Assembly: GCF_024181285.1 (NCBI RefSeq)
Contig: NZ_CP051201.1
Coordinates: forward strand, 1,798,001-1,862,000
Origin: Treponema sp. OMZ 790
Lineage (GTDB): Bacteria; Spirochaetota; Spirochaetia; Treponematales; Treponemataceae
Direction: 5' to 3'
DNA: 64,000 bases
The position numbers were made by a program, and so were the translations under genes. The notes below the pieces were generated by a model, which worked only from the letters and a program-made list of their open reading frames with translations, had not been told where the DNA came from and did not search any database. Positions 42,884-52,574 of this stretch are shown one piece after another. Numbering within the stretch: position 1 is the first letter of the stretch; each line of letters begins with the position of its first letter.

Positions 42884-43735
42884 ATGGCAAGCATAATGAT
42901 TCAAGGGACAACCTCCTCAGCGGGTAAGTCCCTTTTTTGTACAGGCCTTTGCAGAATCTTTAAAAAGAGGGGCTTAAAAGTTGCCCCCTTTAAATCCCAA
43001 AATATGTCCTCAATCTTTTTTACTACAGCAGACGGAAAAAAAATAAGCAGTGCCCAAGCCCTTCAAGCCAAGGCCGCCGGCATTGAACCTCGCCCCGAAA
43101 TGAACCCCATCCTCCTCATCCCGAAAACGGATGTAGGATCTAAGGTGATAATTTTAGGCGAAGAAAAAGAAGAGATGAAGGCGAGGGAGTATTTTGAATA
43201 TAAAAAGACCTGCAAACCTATGATCTTGGAAACATTTCAAAAACTTGAAAAAGAAAACGATATTGTGGTTATCGAGGGAGCAGGAAGCCCTGCCGAAATA
43301 AACCTAAACCAAAACGATATCGTAAACATGGGCATGGCAGAAATGGCCGATGCTCCCGTCCTTTTGATTGCCGACATAGACAGGGGCGGCGTCTTTGCCC
43401 AGCTCTACGGAACCGTAATGCTCCTCCCCGAAAAGGACAGGAAGAGAATTAAGGGCATGATTATAAATAAATTCCGCGGAGACAAGAGCCTTTTAGATCC
43501 AGGCATAAAGATGATTGAAGAACTCGTAAAGATTCCCGTAATCGCTACAATCCCCTACATGCACTTGGAGCTTGCCGATGAGGACAGCCTCATCGACGAT
43601 GATAAAAAATGCAACACCCAAGGTCAAAGCGAGTCCGAGCTCGAAAAAGAACTGGATAAGCTCGCCGGACTCATCGAAGAGAACAGCGATATGGATTTTA
43701 TTTTTAAGACAGCCTATAATATTTGCTATGTTTAA
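42884..43735 (+). CDS. CobQ-like adenosylcobyric acid synthase lacking the glutaminase domain
   Basis: 283 residues against about 490-510 for full CobQ. The ATG at 42884 gives the family opening MASIMIQGTTSSAGKSLFCT. The N-terminal dethiobiotin-synthase-like ATPase domain is complete: VAPFKSQNMS, VVIEGAGSPAEINL, and LLIADIDRGGVFAQLYGT. After LADEDSLIDD it passes through a short Gln/Ser/Glu linker straight to a CobQ-like tail, LAGLIEENSDMDFIF. The whole GATase_3 domain is missing. Either the enzyme uses free ammonia or a separate glutaminase, or it is a decayed gene. Confidence 0.85.
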   Translation: MASIMIQGTTSSAGKSLFCTGLCRIFKKRGLKVAPFKSQNMSSIFFTTADGKKISSAQALQAKAAGIEPRPEMNPILLIPKTDVGSKVIILGEEKEEMKAREYFEYKKTCKPMILETFQKLEKENDIVVIEGAGSPAEINLNQNDIVNMGMAEMADAPVLLIADIDRGGVFAQLYGTVMLLPEKDRKRIKGMIINKFRGDKSLLDPGIKMIEELVKIPVIATIPYMHLELADEDSLIDDDKKCNTQGQSESELEKELDKLAGLIEENSDMDFIFKTAYNICYV

Positions 43736-43793
43736 TTACTAATTATTTCAAAATTTTTTGAGTCTTTCGCGATTAAATATAAGGAGTACCAAA

Positions 43794-45908
43794 ATGAAAA
43801 AAGAGAAAAAAAGGTTTTCAATTAAAAACAAATTATTAATTGTATTCGGCTTACTTGTTTTTACCATCGGTTTTACACTTGCTTTTTTAAGCGCTCATAT
43901 AGCGCGCAGAGCCGTAATCGAAAAAATCGAAACCCATCTAAAAGATAAAGCAGCCGATACTGCGGAAATTATTAACGGGCGCATTAATACTCTGTTTCAA
44001 CTTTTAGAAGGTATTGCACGGATACAAAAATTAATTGATAAAAATATTTCTTATGCAGATAAAATACCTATTTTAGTGAAAGAATCTAAGCAATATGAAA
44101 ATATTTTAGAATTAAATTTAACGGATGAAAACGGGAACTTTTACTCAAGTGATTATCAAATAATAAAAGTTCAAGATCGCAAATGGTATCAAACTGCCTT
44201 GTCAGGACAAAAATATGTATCAGAACCGTATATAGAAAGAGCAAATAATAAACTTGTAATAACCTTCGCAATTCCAATATATGACGGCAATGGTGCAACT
44301 ATCGGTGTATTGTCTGCAGATATAAAAGGTCTATGGCTTACCGATCAAATAAAAGACATCGTAGTTGGAAAAACAGGTGTTTGTTATATACTTGGAGCAA
44401 CAGGAACAACTATAGCCGATAGAATAATTGAACTGGTTGAAAATCAAGTAAATATAACTGAAGCTGCAAAACAAGATAATTCGCTTGCTTCTTTGGCTCA
44501 GTTTGAAAAAAATATACTATCGTTAAAAAATGAAACCGAATCTAATAATATAGGATTTTATAGTTTTAAAAATATTTATAAAATTGCTTCTTTCAGTAAA
44601 ATGAAAATGACAAACTGGACAGTAGTAATCAACGCTCCTGTTGAAGAGTTTATGAACACAGTCGACAATTTACGTAAGTCGGTGCTTATAATCGGAACCG
44701 TTATTTTATTGATTGCTCTTATCATTATATTTCTTGTCGCTTTACGCATAGTTAAACCGATCAATATCGCTGTAAATGCATTAAAAGACATTGCACTGGG
44801 CGAGGGCGATTTAACGGTACGACTCCCTATTGTAGGCAATGATGAGATAACCGACTTATCCGAATACTTCAACAAGACGATTAGCAAAATCGGCTCATCA
44901 ATCAAAACCGTAGGCACAAACACCTCGGATATGACAAGCATCGGTGCAGAGCTTGCAAGCAATATGACAGAGACTGCAAGTGCCGTCCGGCAAATAAGTG
45001 CGAACATTGACGGGGTAAAACAGCAAGCTCTGACGCAAGCCGCCAGCGTAACGGAAACAGCCGCCACCGTCGAAGAAATTATCCGAACGATAAAACAGCT
45101 CAACACCAGTATCGAAAATCAGGCAGCGAGCGTTGCAGAATCTTCTTCTGCCGTAGAACAAATGGTGTCAAACATTGCCTCTATCACTCAAACACTCGAT
45201 AAAACCAACGATGTAATAAAAACCCTCGCAGATGCTACAGCAGACGGCAAAGAAACCGTAACCAGAGCAAACACTGTAACACAGCGTATTGCCGAAGAAT
45301 CGGGAGGGCTTTTAGAAGCCTCTAATGTTATTCAGCACATTGCAAGCCAAACAAACCTTTTAGCAATGAACGCCGCAATTGAAGCCGCACACGCAGGCGA
45401 AGCGGGCAAGGGTTTTGCCGTTGTCGCCGATGAAATCAGGAAACTCGCAGAAGAATCCAGTACTCAAGGCAAAACTATCACCTCAACACTAAAAGTACTG
45501 TCGGGTGAGATTGAAACCTTGTCAGCGTCCGCAAAAACGGCAGAAGAAAAGTTCAACGCCATCTTCGCCCTTTCGGAACAAGTAAAAACTATGAGCCAAA
45601 ACTTGATGAATGCCATGATCGAACAGGAAAACGGCAGCCGTGAAGTTCTGACTGCAATCCGTGATATTAGCAGCATAACCAATCAGGTAAATGATGGTTC
45701 TGCCGAAATGCTGAAGGGAGGAGAAAATGTAGCCGAAGAAATGCGAAAACTCGATGAATTAACCCATATCATCGCAGAAAGTATGAATGAAATGGCTTCA
45801 GGTGCAATTCAGATAAGCAATGCCGTCCAAGATGTAAACAACATCAGCCAAAAAAACAAACAGAGCATCGAAAACCTTTCTAAAGAGGTGGGGAAGTTTA
45901 AGGTGTGA
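43794..45908 (+). CDS. Methyl-accepting chemotaxis protein
   Basis: 704 residues. ATG at 43794 follows AAGGAG. A cytoplasmic basic N-terminus, a membrane helix (about 17-38), a periplasmic dCache-type sensor (about 45-290), a second helix ([20 protein letters not shown]), HAMP, and the signalling domain with hairpin tip [20 protein letters not shown]. It carries the sensory signal to CheW/CheA. The ligand is unknown, though dCache domains in this group often bind amino acids or similar small molecules. Confidence 0.95.
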   Translation: MKKEKKRFSIKNKLLIVFGLLVFTIGFTLAFLSAHIARRAVIEKIETHLKDKAADTAEIINGRINTLFQLLEGIARIQKLIDKNISYADKIPILVKESKQYENILELNLTDENGNFYSSDYQIIKVQDRKWYQTALSGQKYVSEPYIERANNKLVITFAIPIYDGNGATIGVLSADIKGLWLTDQIKDIVVGKTGVCYILGATGTTIADRIIELVENQVNITEAAKQDNSLASLAQFEKNILSLKNETESNNIGFYSFKNIYKIASFSKMKMTNWTVVINAPVEEFMNTVDNLRKSVLIIGTVILLIALIIIFLVALRIVKPINIAVNALKDIALGEGDLTVRLPIVGNDEITDLSEYFNKTISKIGSSIKTVGTNTSDMTSIGAELASNMTETASAVRQISANIDGVKQQALTQAASVTETAATVEEIIRTIKQLNTSIENQAASVAESSSAVEQMVSNIASITQTLDKTNDVIKTLADATADGKETVTRANTVTQRIAEESGGLLEASNVIQHIASQTNLLAMNAAIEAAHAGEAGKGFAVVADEIRKLAEESSTQGKTITSTLKVLSGEIETLSASAKTAEEKFNAIFALSEQVKTMSQNLMNAMIEQENGSREVLTAIRDISSITNQVNDGSAEMLKGGENVAEEMRKLDELTHIIAESMNEMASGAIQISNAVQDVNNISQKNKQSIENLSKEVGKFKV

Positions 45909-45931
45909 TAAAAACGGTACATCCTTGTACC

Positions 45932-45973
45932 GCACAAAATCGGACATCTGCGTCCGATTTTGTGCTTAAATTT
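45932..45973 (+). terminator. Intrinsic terminator after the MCP gene
   Basis: Perfect 14-base arms GCACAAAATCGGAC and GTCCGATTTTGTGC with loop ATCTGC, followed by a weak T tract (TTAAATTTTT). A smaller hairpin, GGTAC-ATCCTT-GTACC, lies just before it. Confidence 0.8.
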
Positions 45974-46072
45974 TTAGTCTCCGGGTAAAATTGCTAAAAT
46001 GGAACCATCGGCATCCGAGGCGGATAGGAACCATTACCAATTACTCTTTAACAACAAGCCTGGGGCATTCTT

Positions 46073-48652
46073 TTACCCCTTCTCAAAGATAAGGCCTTCT
46101 TTTCCCCTGTCAACAAGAATCGTGCTTCCTTCGGGGAATTTACCTTCGAGGACTTCGCGGGCGAGTTTGTTTTCAAGCTCGGCCTGTATGGCTCGCTTTA
46201 AGGGGCGGGCGCCGAACATCGGATCATATCCTATATCTGCAAGCAAATCCTTAGCCTTATCCGAAACCTTTAAGCCAAGGCGGCGGGAGGCCAAGCGTTC
46301 CGCAACGGACTTAAGCTGAATATCGACAATCTTTCGGATATGCTCCTTTTCGAGCCTGTTAAAGGTTAAAATCTCGTCAATGCGGTTTAAGAATTCGGGC
46401 CTGAAGTTATCGCGCAAGATTTGGGTTATCTCTTCCTTTATACTTCCCATATCCTTTGCTGTCAATATGTATTCGGAACCTATATTGCTGGTCATAATTA
46501 TGATCGTATTCTTAAAATCGACTACCCTGCCCTGTCCGTCGGTAAGGCGGCCGTCATCCAAAATCTGCAAAAAGACGTTAAACACATCTTGGTGGGCTTT
46601 TTCGATTTCGTCAAAAAGGATTACGCTGTAGGGCCTCCGTCTTACGGCCTCGGTAAGCTGACCGCCTTCGTCATAGCCTACATAGCCGGGGGGCGCTCCG
46701 ATGAGGCGGCTTACGGAATGTTTTTCCATGTACTCGCTCATGTCTATGCGGGTGAGGGCCTTTTCGTCATTAAATAAAAAGTCGGCTAAGGTGCGGGCCA
46801 ATTCCGTCTTGCCGACACCTGTGGGACCGATACATAAAAAGCTTCCCAAGGGGCGGTTCATGTCCGAAAGACCTGCCTTGTTTCTTCTGATTGCATCGGC
46901 GACTACCCTTACGGCCTCATCTTGACCGACAACCCTCGTTTGAAGAACCTTTTCAAGCTCCAAGAATTTTTGCATCTCGCTTGCAAGCATTTTGGCGACG
47001 GGGATGCCCGTCCACATTGAAACGATTCTGGCTATGTCTTCTTCGCAAACTTCTTCGCGTAAAAGCTGACCCTGCCCTCCTGCCTTTTTTTCAAGTTCGG
47101 CCGTAACGGCAGCTATCTTTTTTTCGAGTTCGGGGATCTTTCCGTATTTAAGCTCGGCGGCCTTGTTTAAGTTTCCTTCGCGGCTGTACTTGGTTTCTTC
47201 AATGCGGAGCTGTTCAAGCTCTTCCTTGTATTTGCGCGATTCGTTAATGCGCGCCTTTTCGTTTTGCCATTGGGCCTGCATCGCATTCCTCTTGGAAGAA
47301 AGCTCTGCCAATTCCTCTTCAAGTTTTAAAAGCCTTTCCTTTGAGGCCGTATCGTTTTCTTTTCCGATAGAAACTTTTTCGATATTGAGCTGCAATATTT
47401 TGCGTTCAACCTGATCGAGCTCAACGGGCTGGCTTTCTATTTCCATTTTAAGGCGGCTTGCAGCCTCGTCCACAAGGTCGATTGCCTTGTCGGGCAAAAA
47501 GCGGCTTGTGATATAGCGGTTGGAAAGGACGGCCGCTGCAATCAGGGCCTCGTCCCTTATGCGCACCCCGTGGTGAACCTCGTACTTTTCCTGTAAACCT
47601 CGCAAGATGGCTATCGTGTCTTCGACCGTGGGCTCGGGGCAGTAGACCTGCTGGAAGCGGCGTTCAAGGGCAGCATCTTTTTCGATGTATTTGCGGTATT
47701 CGTTTAGGGTGGTGGCTCCTATAGCCCTGAGTTCTCCCCGGGCAAGGGCCGGCTTTAGGAGGTTTGAGGCATCCATCGAGCCCTCGCTTGCCCCGGCTCC
47801 TACAAGGGTGTGAAGCTCATCGATAAAGAGGATTACCCTTCCTTCAGATTTTTGCACTTCGGAAATTACGGCCTTTAACCTTTCTTCAAATTCGCCGCGG
47901 AATTTGGCTCCTGCAACAAGGGCGCCTAAGTCGAGGGATAAAAGACGCTTTCCCTTTAAGCTGTCGGGCACATCGCCTGAAACTATACGCCTTGCAAGGC
48001 CTTCGACTATGGCGGTTTTTCCGACTCCGGGTTCTCCGATTAAAACGGGATTGTTTTTTGTCCTGCGGGAAAGCACCTGCATTACCCGCCTTATTTCTTC
48101 ATCCCGGCCGATTACCGGGTCTATCTTTTCGTTTTTAGCCAGCTGAGTCAGGTCGCGGCAGAATTTTTCTAAACTTCTGAATGTAGATTCAGGCGTTTCG
48201 CTTGTTACCCTGTTGTTGCCCCGAACCTCTTTTAAGGCTGAAAGGAGATTTTTTAAATTTATTCCCCGCGAGCGCAAGAGTTCTCCCGTTGCGTCCTTAG
48301 ACTCGCTTAGAGCAAGAAGAAGGTGTTCGGTAGAAACATACTCGTCCTTTAACTTATCTGCATAGCCTTCTGCATGGGCAAAGACCTTTGCAAGCAGGGG
48401 AGAAATATAGGTTTGAGCTGACTGCCCTGTAACACGGGGTTTTCTGTCAAGCATTCTGTCGAGTTCATCCAAAAGACCTTCGGGACTGACACCGATTTTT
48501 TCAACCAAGGGAGGAGCAATTCCGTCCTCTTGTTCTAAAAGAGCATATAAAAGATGCTCGCTTTCAACCTGACTGTGATCGTCTCTTTGGGCCAGCGATG
48601 AAGCCTCTTGAACGGCTTCCGAAGCTTTAACTGTATACTTATCTATATTCAT
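46073..48652 (-). CDS. clpB: ClpB disaggregase
   Basis: 859 residues. ATG at 48652 begins the canonical N-terminus [20 protein letters not shown]. An N-domain is followed by NBD1 (Walker A GEPGVGKT, Walker [21 protein letters not shown]), a coiled-coil middle domain (about 400-520), which separates ClpB from ClpA/C, and NBD2 ([26 protein letters not shown]). With DnaK it rescues aggregated proteins. No CIRCE or HrcA-type inverted repeat is visible upstream. The promoter is of the leaderless type. Confidence 0.97.
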   Translation of the reverse strand: MNIDKYTVKASEAVQEASSLAQRDDHSQVESEHLLYALLEQEDGIAPPLVEKIGVSPEGLLDELDRMLDRKPRVTGQSAQTYISPLLAKVFAHAEGYADKLKDEYVSTEHLLLALSESKDATGELLRSRGINLKNLLSALKEVRGNNRVTSETPESTFRSLEKFCRDLTQLAKNEKIDPVIGRDEEIRRVMQVLSRRTKNNPVLIGEPGVGKTAIVEGLARRIVSGDVPDSLKGKRLLSLDLGALVAGAKFRGEFEERLKAVISEVQKSEGRVILFIDELHTLVGAGASEGSMDASNLLKPALARGELRAIGATTLNEYRKYIEKDAALERRFQQVYCPEPTVEDTIAILRGLQEKYEVHHGVRIRDEALIAAAVLSNRYITSRFLPDKAIDLVDEAASRLKMEIESQPVELDQVERKILQLNIEKVSIGKENDTASKERLLKLEEELAELSSKRNAMQAQWQNEKARINESRKYKEELEQLRIEETKYSREGNLNKAAELKYGKIPELEKKIAAVTAELEKKAGGQGQLLREEVCEEDIARIVSMWTGIPVAKMLASEMQKFLELEKVLQTRVVGQDEAVRVVADAIRRNKAGLSDMNRPLGSFLCIGPTGVGKTELARTLADFLFNDEKALTRIDMSEYMEKHSVSRLIGAPPGYVGYDEGGQLTEAVRRRPYSVILFDEIEKAHQDVFNVFLQILDDGRLTDGQGRVVDFKNTIIIMTSNIGSEYILTAKDMGSIKEEITQILRDNFRPEFLNRIDEILTFNRLEKEHIRKIVDIQLKSVAERLASRRLGLKVSDKAKDLLADIGYDPMFGARPLKRAIQAELENKLAREVLEGKFPEGSTILVDRGKEGLIFEKG

Positions 48653-48658
48653 GTATAA

Positions 48659-48687
48659 AAAATAATAAAAATTCGAAAAAAAATCAA
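48659..48687 (-). promoter_or_regulatory. Probable leaderless promoter of clpB
   Basis: On the minus strand TTGATT, 17 bases, TATTTT, 6 bases, ATG at 48652. A nearby TATTAT at 14-base spacing is the alternative -10. Confidence 0.5.
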
Positions 48688-48737
48688 TTGCACTCAAAAA
48701 TAATGCCGAAATATTAACCGAATTTGAGAAGGCTGGC

Positions 48738-48766
48738 TTGTCATATTTTAAATCATCATATATAAT
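48738..48766 (+). promoter_or_regulatory. Promoter of the AbgT-family gene
   Basis: TTGTCA (48738-48743), 17 bases, TATAAT (48761-48766), then a conventional leader with AGGAG. Confidence 0.75.
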
Positions 48767-48816
48767 GCCTCGAATGCCTTTTGTACTTGGGCAAATACAT
48801 TTTCTAGGAGTTCTTC

Positions 48817-50367
48817 ATGGATACAAAAAAGAACAAGGAAGTTTCGGGCTTCCTAAAAGGAGTTGAAAGGATCGGAAACAAATTGCCGCATCCTGCTATT
48901 ATTTTCTTAATTCTAAGCGTTATAGTAATTATCGTTTCTGCACTTGCAGAAGCATACGGAACACCCGTTACCTACTTTGATGCAAAAAAGGGAAAAGAGG
49001 TTACTATCGGAGCCGTATCGCTTTTAAACCTTGATGGGCTTCGCTACATCTTAAACACTGCGACAAAAAACTTTACAGGTTTTGCACCCTTGGGAACTGT
49101 TTTGGTTGCAATGCTCGGTGTAGGTGTTGCAGAGTGGACAGGTCTTATCAACACTTCTCTTAAAAAGCTTCTTTCAGGTGTTCATCCGAGGCTTTTAACT
49201 GTTGTTGTTGTTTTTGCAGGTATTATGAGCAATGTCGCTTCAGACGCAGGCTACGTTGTAGTTATCCCTCTTGGAGCCATTGTATTTGCCAACGCCGGCC
49301 GCCATCCTATGGCAGGTCTTGCAGCCGCATTCGCAGGTGTTTCAGGCGGTTTTTCAGCCAACCTTATGCTCGGTACAATCGACCCGCTTTTGACAGGTAT
49401 CACTGTTGAAGCCTTGCACAATGCCGGTATGGATATTGCGATTGACCCGACTTGTAACTGGTTCTTTATGATTGTTTCTACCTTCATTCTTACAATCGTT
49501 GGAACCTTTGTTACTGAAAGAATCGTCGAAAAGAACTTAGGTACATATAACGGATCATACAAACCCGATAACATGCCTATTTCCGATGCCGAAAACAAGG
49601 GATTGAAACTTGCAGGTATTTCTATTTTGGTTATGGCCGTTCTTTTGGCTATCGGTCTATTCGGTCTTCCCAAACTCCCCGGCTTTGCAGTTCTAAGAGA
49701 AATCGACCCCAAGACGGGAGAAAGCTCGATTTCAAACTTTATGCACGGAGGTCTTTTACCGGTCATTCTTTTGATCTTCTTGATTCCCGGTCTTATCTAT
49801 GGTAAAAAGACAGGCAAAATTCATAACTCGCACGACCTCGTAAAAGGTATGTCTCAGGCCATGAGCTCAATGGGCGGTTACCTCGTATTGAGCTTTTTCG
49901 CAGCACAGTTCGTAAACTACTTCGGAAAGACAAACCTTGGAACAATCATCTCGGTAAACGGAGCCAACTTCTTAAAGAGCATCGGATTTACAGGTTTGCC
50001 GCTTATAATCTCATTCGTTATTATTTCGGCTTTCCTTAACCTTTTCATGGGCTCGGCTTCTGCAAAGTGGGCTATTATGGCTCCTATCTTTGTTCCCATG
50101 ATGGTAAACTTAGGACTTTCACCTGCCTTAACACAGGTCGCCTACCGAATCGGAGATTCAAGCACAAACCTCATCACACCCTTGATGAGCTACTTTGCAA
50201 TGATCGTTGTATTTATGAAAAAATACGATGAAGATTCCGGTCTTGGAACATTGATTTCGACCATGCTGCCCTATTCGATCGCATTCCTGCTTTCATGGAT
50301 AGGACTCATGATTATCTGGTACATCTTCGGTCTCCCCCTAGGCCCCGGAGCATATATCCACATCTAA
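48817..50367 (+). CDS. AbgT-family transporter
   Basis: 516 residues with about 11-12 membrane segments. The opening GVERIGNKLPHPAIIFLILS and the motifs MGSASAKWAIMAPIFVPMM and YRIGDSSTNLITPLMSYFAM are diagnostic of the AbgT family. Members carry p-aminobenzoyl-glutamate inward or export sulfonamides; which applies here cannot be told. No abgA/abgB hydrolase genes are adjacent. Confidence 0.93.
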   Translation: MDTKKNKEVSGFLKGVERIGNKLPHPAIIFLILSVIVIIVSALAEAYGTPVTYFDAKKGKEVTIGAVSLLNLDGLRYILNTATKNFTGFAPLGTVLVAMLGVGVAEWTGLINTSLKKLLSGVHPRLLTVVVVFAGIMSNVASDAGYVVVIPLGAIVFANAGRHPMAGLAAAFAGVSGGFSANLMLGTIDPLLTGITVEALHNAGMDIAIDPTCNWFFMIVSTFILTIVGTFVTERIVEKNLGTYNGSYKPDNMPISDAENKGLKLAGISILVMAVLLAIGLFGLPKLPGFAVLREIDPKTGESSISNFMHGGLLPVILLIFLIPGLIYGKKTGKIHNSHDLVKGMSQAMSSMGGYLVLSFFAAQFVNYFGKTNLGTIISVNGANFLKSIGFTGLPLIISFVIISAFLNLFMGSASAKWAIMAPIFVPMMVNLGLSPALTQVAYRIGDSSTNLITPLMSYFAMIVVFMKKYDEDSGLGTLISTMLPYSIAFLLSWIGLMIIWYIFGLPLGPGAYIHI

Positions 50368-50386
50368 TTCGGTTTTTCGGATTAGA

Positions 50387-50785
50387 TTAAAACAAAACCA
50401 CCCTGCTATCTTTTGGACGGCAGGGCGGCTTTTTATACACAGTGCTTTCAAATGCCGGCTCATACCCCGCTGAGCCGGAGGTATGGGATGAAACATGGTC
50501 GCCTACCAGTAATACAGCCATCGGCTTTCCGTTGAGTGTTTTGTAAAAGTTTTTTAATTCTTGCCGGATTGCTTCTGCACTCTTGCCCTCGGCAGATATA
50601 AGAGTTACCTCATGACCTTGCTTTACTTTATGCTCGATGTATGTTTTTAAAGCAGCCGATTCCGTAAAAAGCGGGGCGGATACAATAACAAGGTGCGGAA
50701 TCCCTTGCGTTACATCATTGGGCTTTATAGGGTTCACCGTATCGGGTGCCGTATCTTCTTTATCCGGCGGCTTAGGTGTTTCCTG
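50387..50785 (-). pseudogene. Remnant of a C25-like peptidase or related exported protein
   Basis: An open stretch of 133 codons bounded by stops, with only an internal GTG as a possible start. The middle, HLVIVSAPLFTESAALKTYI, KQGHEVTLISAEG and MAVLLVGDHV, has the pattern of the first domain of gingipain-type C25 peptidases. The catalytic His and Cys are absent, and the last 20 residues are Lys/Pro/Arg-rich and look out of frame. There is no signal peptide. The 5' part has been lost and the 3' end overlaps the terminator of the AbgT gene. Family assignment is tentative. Confidence 0.5.
50398..50434 (+). terminator. Intrinsic terminator after the AbgT-family gene
   Basis: Arms CCACCCTGC (50398-50406) and GCAGGGCGG (50420-50428) followed by CTTTTT. 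One mismatch in the stem. Confidence 0.8.
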
Positions 50786-50886
50786 TTATAAATTATAGTT
50801 CAAGTTTTTGAGAATAACAACTTTTTGGAGAAAATTTTTGTAATTTGTTTTAAGGGAAGTACAAACGGCTATTTTTAACTGTTGTA

Positions 50887-51924
50887 TTACCAAATTCCCA
50901 AAAATTGCTGCATAATTAAACTTACTGCCGTAATGACTATCCAGCAGCTTGCTCCTAGAAAAAGCGGTTTTCCTCCGGTTTTAATTAGCTTCACTATATT
51001 GCTGTTAAGTCCAACCCCGGCCATTGCTGCAGTAATAAATATCTTACTTAAGGTTTTTACCGGTTTAAAAGCAGATGAAGGGACTCCAAAATTTGATAAA
51101 ACTGCACTAACAATCGAAAATCCGATAAAATATAGGATGAACATTGGAAAAATATTTTTCAACCGTACTTTTTTTTCAGTGCCGTCATTTCTTTTCAATT
51201 CCCGTGCACGCAAAAAAGCGAGGGTAAATGTAATAGGTATAATTGCCAGCGTTCTTGTGAGTTTTACTGTTACCGCTTTATCCAGAGTTTGTGAACCCAA
51301 GATCCACATACTATCCCATACGGCTGCTGCTGCAGTTACGGAAGATGTATCGTTTACTGCAGTTCCTGCAAAAATACCGAAAGCTTCCCCCGAATGGGTA
51401 TCAAAGCCTAAAAATCTTCCAAGTGTAGGAAAGATAAGGGCAGCCAGAACATTAAAAAAGAAAATAACCGAAATTGCCTGTGCGGCCTCTTCCGAATCCG
51501 CATCAATAACCGAGGCTGCCGCTGCTACTGCCGAACCTCCGCAAATTGAAGAACCGACTCCGATTAACATCGCCGTATTCTTTTCAATCTGCATAGCCTT
51601 ATACAGAATAAACGACACTAATAATGAAGCAGCGATTGTCGACATAATAATCGGAAGCGATTGTATGCCGGTTTTTAGAATAATCGTATAATTTAAGCCT
51701 GCTCCCAAAAGCACAACAGCCCATTGTAATACCTTTTTGGATACAAAAGTAATTCCTATTCCGAACTGTCCCTTATCTTTCCATAGCAGCGTTATGAGCA
51801 TTCCTATAATAAGAGCTATTACCGGAGAACCCGCAACAGGCAGCAATTTTCCCAAAACCCATGCCGGAACCGTAATTACCGAACAAACCAGTATTCCCGA
51901 TATATTTTTCTTTATACCCTGCAT
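50887..51924 (-). CDS. YeiH/UPF0324-family putative sulfate exporter
   Basis: 345 residues with about ten membrane helices. Family motifs: VVLLGAGLNYTIILKTGI, LIGVGSSICGGSAVAAAASV and GIFAGTAVNDTSSVTAAAAV. Related proteins are linked to export of sulfite, sulfate or sulfoacetate-derived anions. No LysR regulator gene is adjacent. The 148 bases between it and the peptidase remnant are A/T-rich and hold nothing clear. Confidence 0.9.
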   Translation of the reverse strand: MQGIKKNISGILVCSVITVPAWVLGKLLPVAGSPVIALIIGMLITLLWKDKGQFGIGITFVSKKVLQWAVVLLGAGLNYTIILKTGIQSLPIIMSTIAASLLVSFILYKAMQIEKNTAMLIGVGSSICGGSAVAAAASVIDADSEEAAQAISVIFFFNVLAALIFPTLGRFLGFDTHSGEAFGIFAGTAVNDTSSVTAAAAVWDSMWILGSQTLDKAVTVKLTRTLAIIPITFTLAFLRARELKRNDGTEKKVRLKNIFPMFILYFIGFSIVSAVLSNFGVPSSAFKPVKTLSKIFITAAMAGVGLNSNIVKLIKTGGKPLFLGASCWIVITAVSLIMQQFLGIW

Positions 51925-52049
51925 TTATTACTCCCTTTAATGTAATTAAGTATATCAGTTTTTATGCTTTTTTGTAAGCTGATATCATAAGTATGAATAA
52001 AATAAAGAGTTACAATATTTTTATATCTTGTTTTTTAGTAGTTTTACCC

Positions 52050-52574
52050 TTACGGCATTCCAACTTCATCGAGCAGGGCTTGATAGAGGGTGAGGGAATC
52101 CTTGGTGGCTTCTTGTAGAGCCCTTGCCAATCGGCGGGCAATACGGTAAATAACCTTGGAGCCTTGAGCCGGCATTTCTTCGCAGAGGCTTAAAAAATCT
52201 TGAGACCTTAACTCCAAAACAGTGCAATCGCTTAAGGCCTTTACGGAAGAGCCGTGAAAGTCTTCTCCGAGTAAGCCAGCTTTTCCGAAGCAGATATTTT
52301 CTTCAGCTTTCAGATTGCTTAAGGCAAAGGGCGAGCCTTCAAGGGTTGTGCGGAGCATTTGCACTTCTCCATTTACCAAAATATAAAGGCTTCTTCCTGC
52401 CTCGTTTTTATCGAGTATAATGTCGCCCTCTCGGAAATTTTTTACACTTAAAAAAGAAAAAAGCTTTTCTAAAAATATCTTATTTTTGTCACCTGCAAGA
52501 TCGGCAAATATTTCCAGCCTCGATATACGGGCTAGAATTTCATCTTTCTTTTCCATGATTTCTTTATCTGTCAT
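52050..52574 (-). CDS. Cyclic-nucleotide-binding-domain protein
   Basis: 174 residues. ATG at 52574 is chosen for the strong AAGGAGGAG upstream. The cNMP-binding beta-roll reads REGDIILDKNEAGRSLYILV then NGEVQML, with a phosphate-binding-cassette-like ENICFGKAGLLGEDFHGSSV and VLELRSQDFL. There is no DNA-binding domain; the C-terminal 40 residues are helical. The cassette lacks the usual GE-R-A pattern, so nucleotide binding is uncertain. It overlaps the upstream K+ channel gene by 11 bases. Confidence 0.85.
   Translation of the reverse strand: MTDKEIMEKKDEILARISRLEIFADLAGDKNKIFLEKLFSFLSVKNFREGDIILDKNEAGRSLYILVNGEVQMLRTTLEGSPFALSNLKAEENICFGKAGLLGEDFHGSSVKALSDCTVLELRSQDFLSLCEEMPAQGSKVIYRIARRLARALQEATKDSLTLYQALLDEVGMP

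Noticed and set aside
45974-46072. Extra gene or repeat between the MCP and clpB (two GGAACCAT words)
   Set aside because: Too short, no start site, and the repeat is only eight bases. Read as the 3' flank of clpB.
46073-48652. Several frames of about 70-120 codons opposite clpB
   Set aside because: GC-richer conserved coding sequence leaves open frames on the other strand. They have no starts with ribosome sites and no family features.
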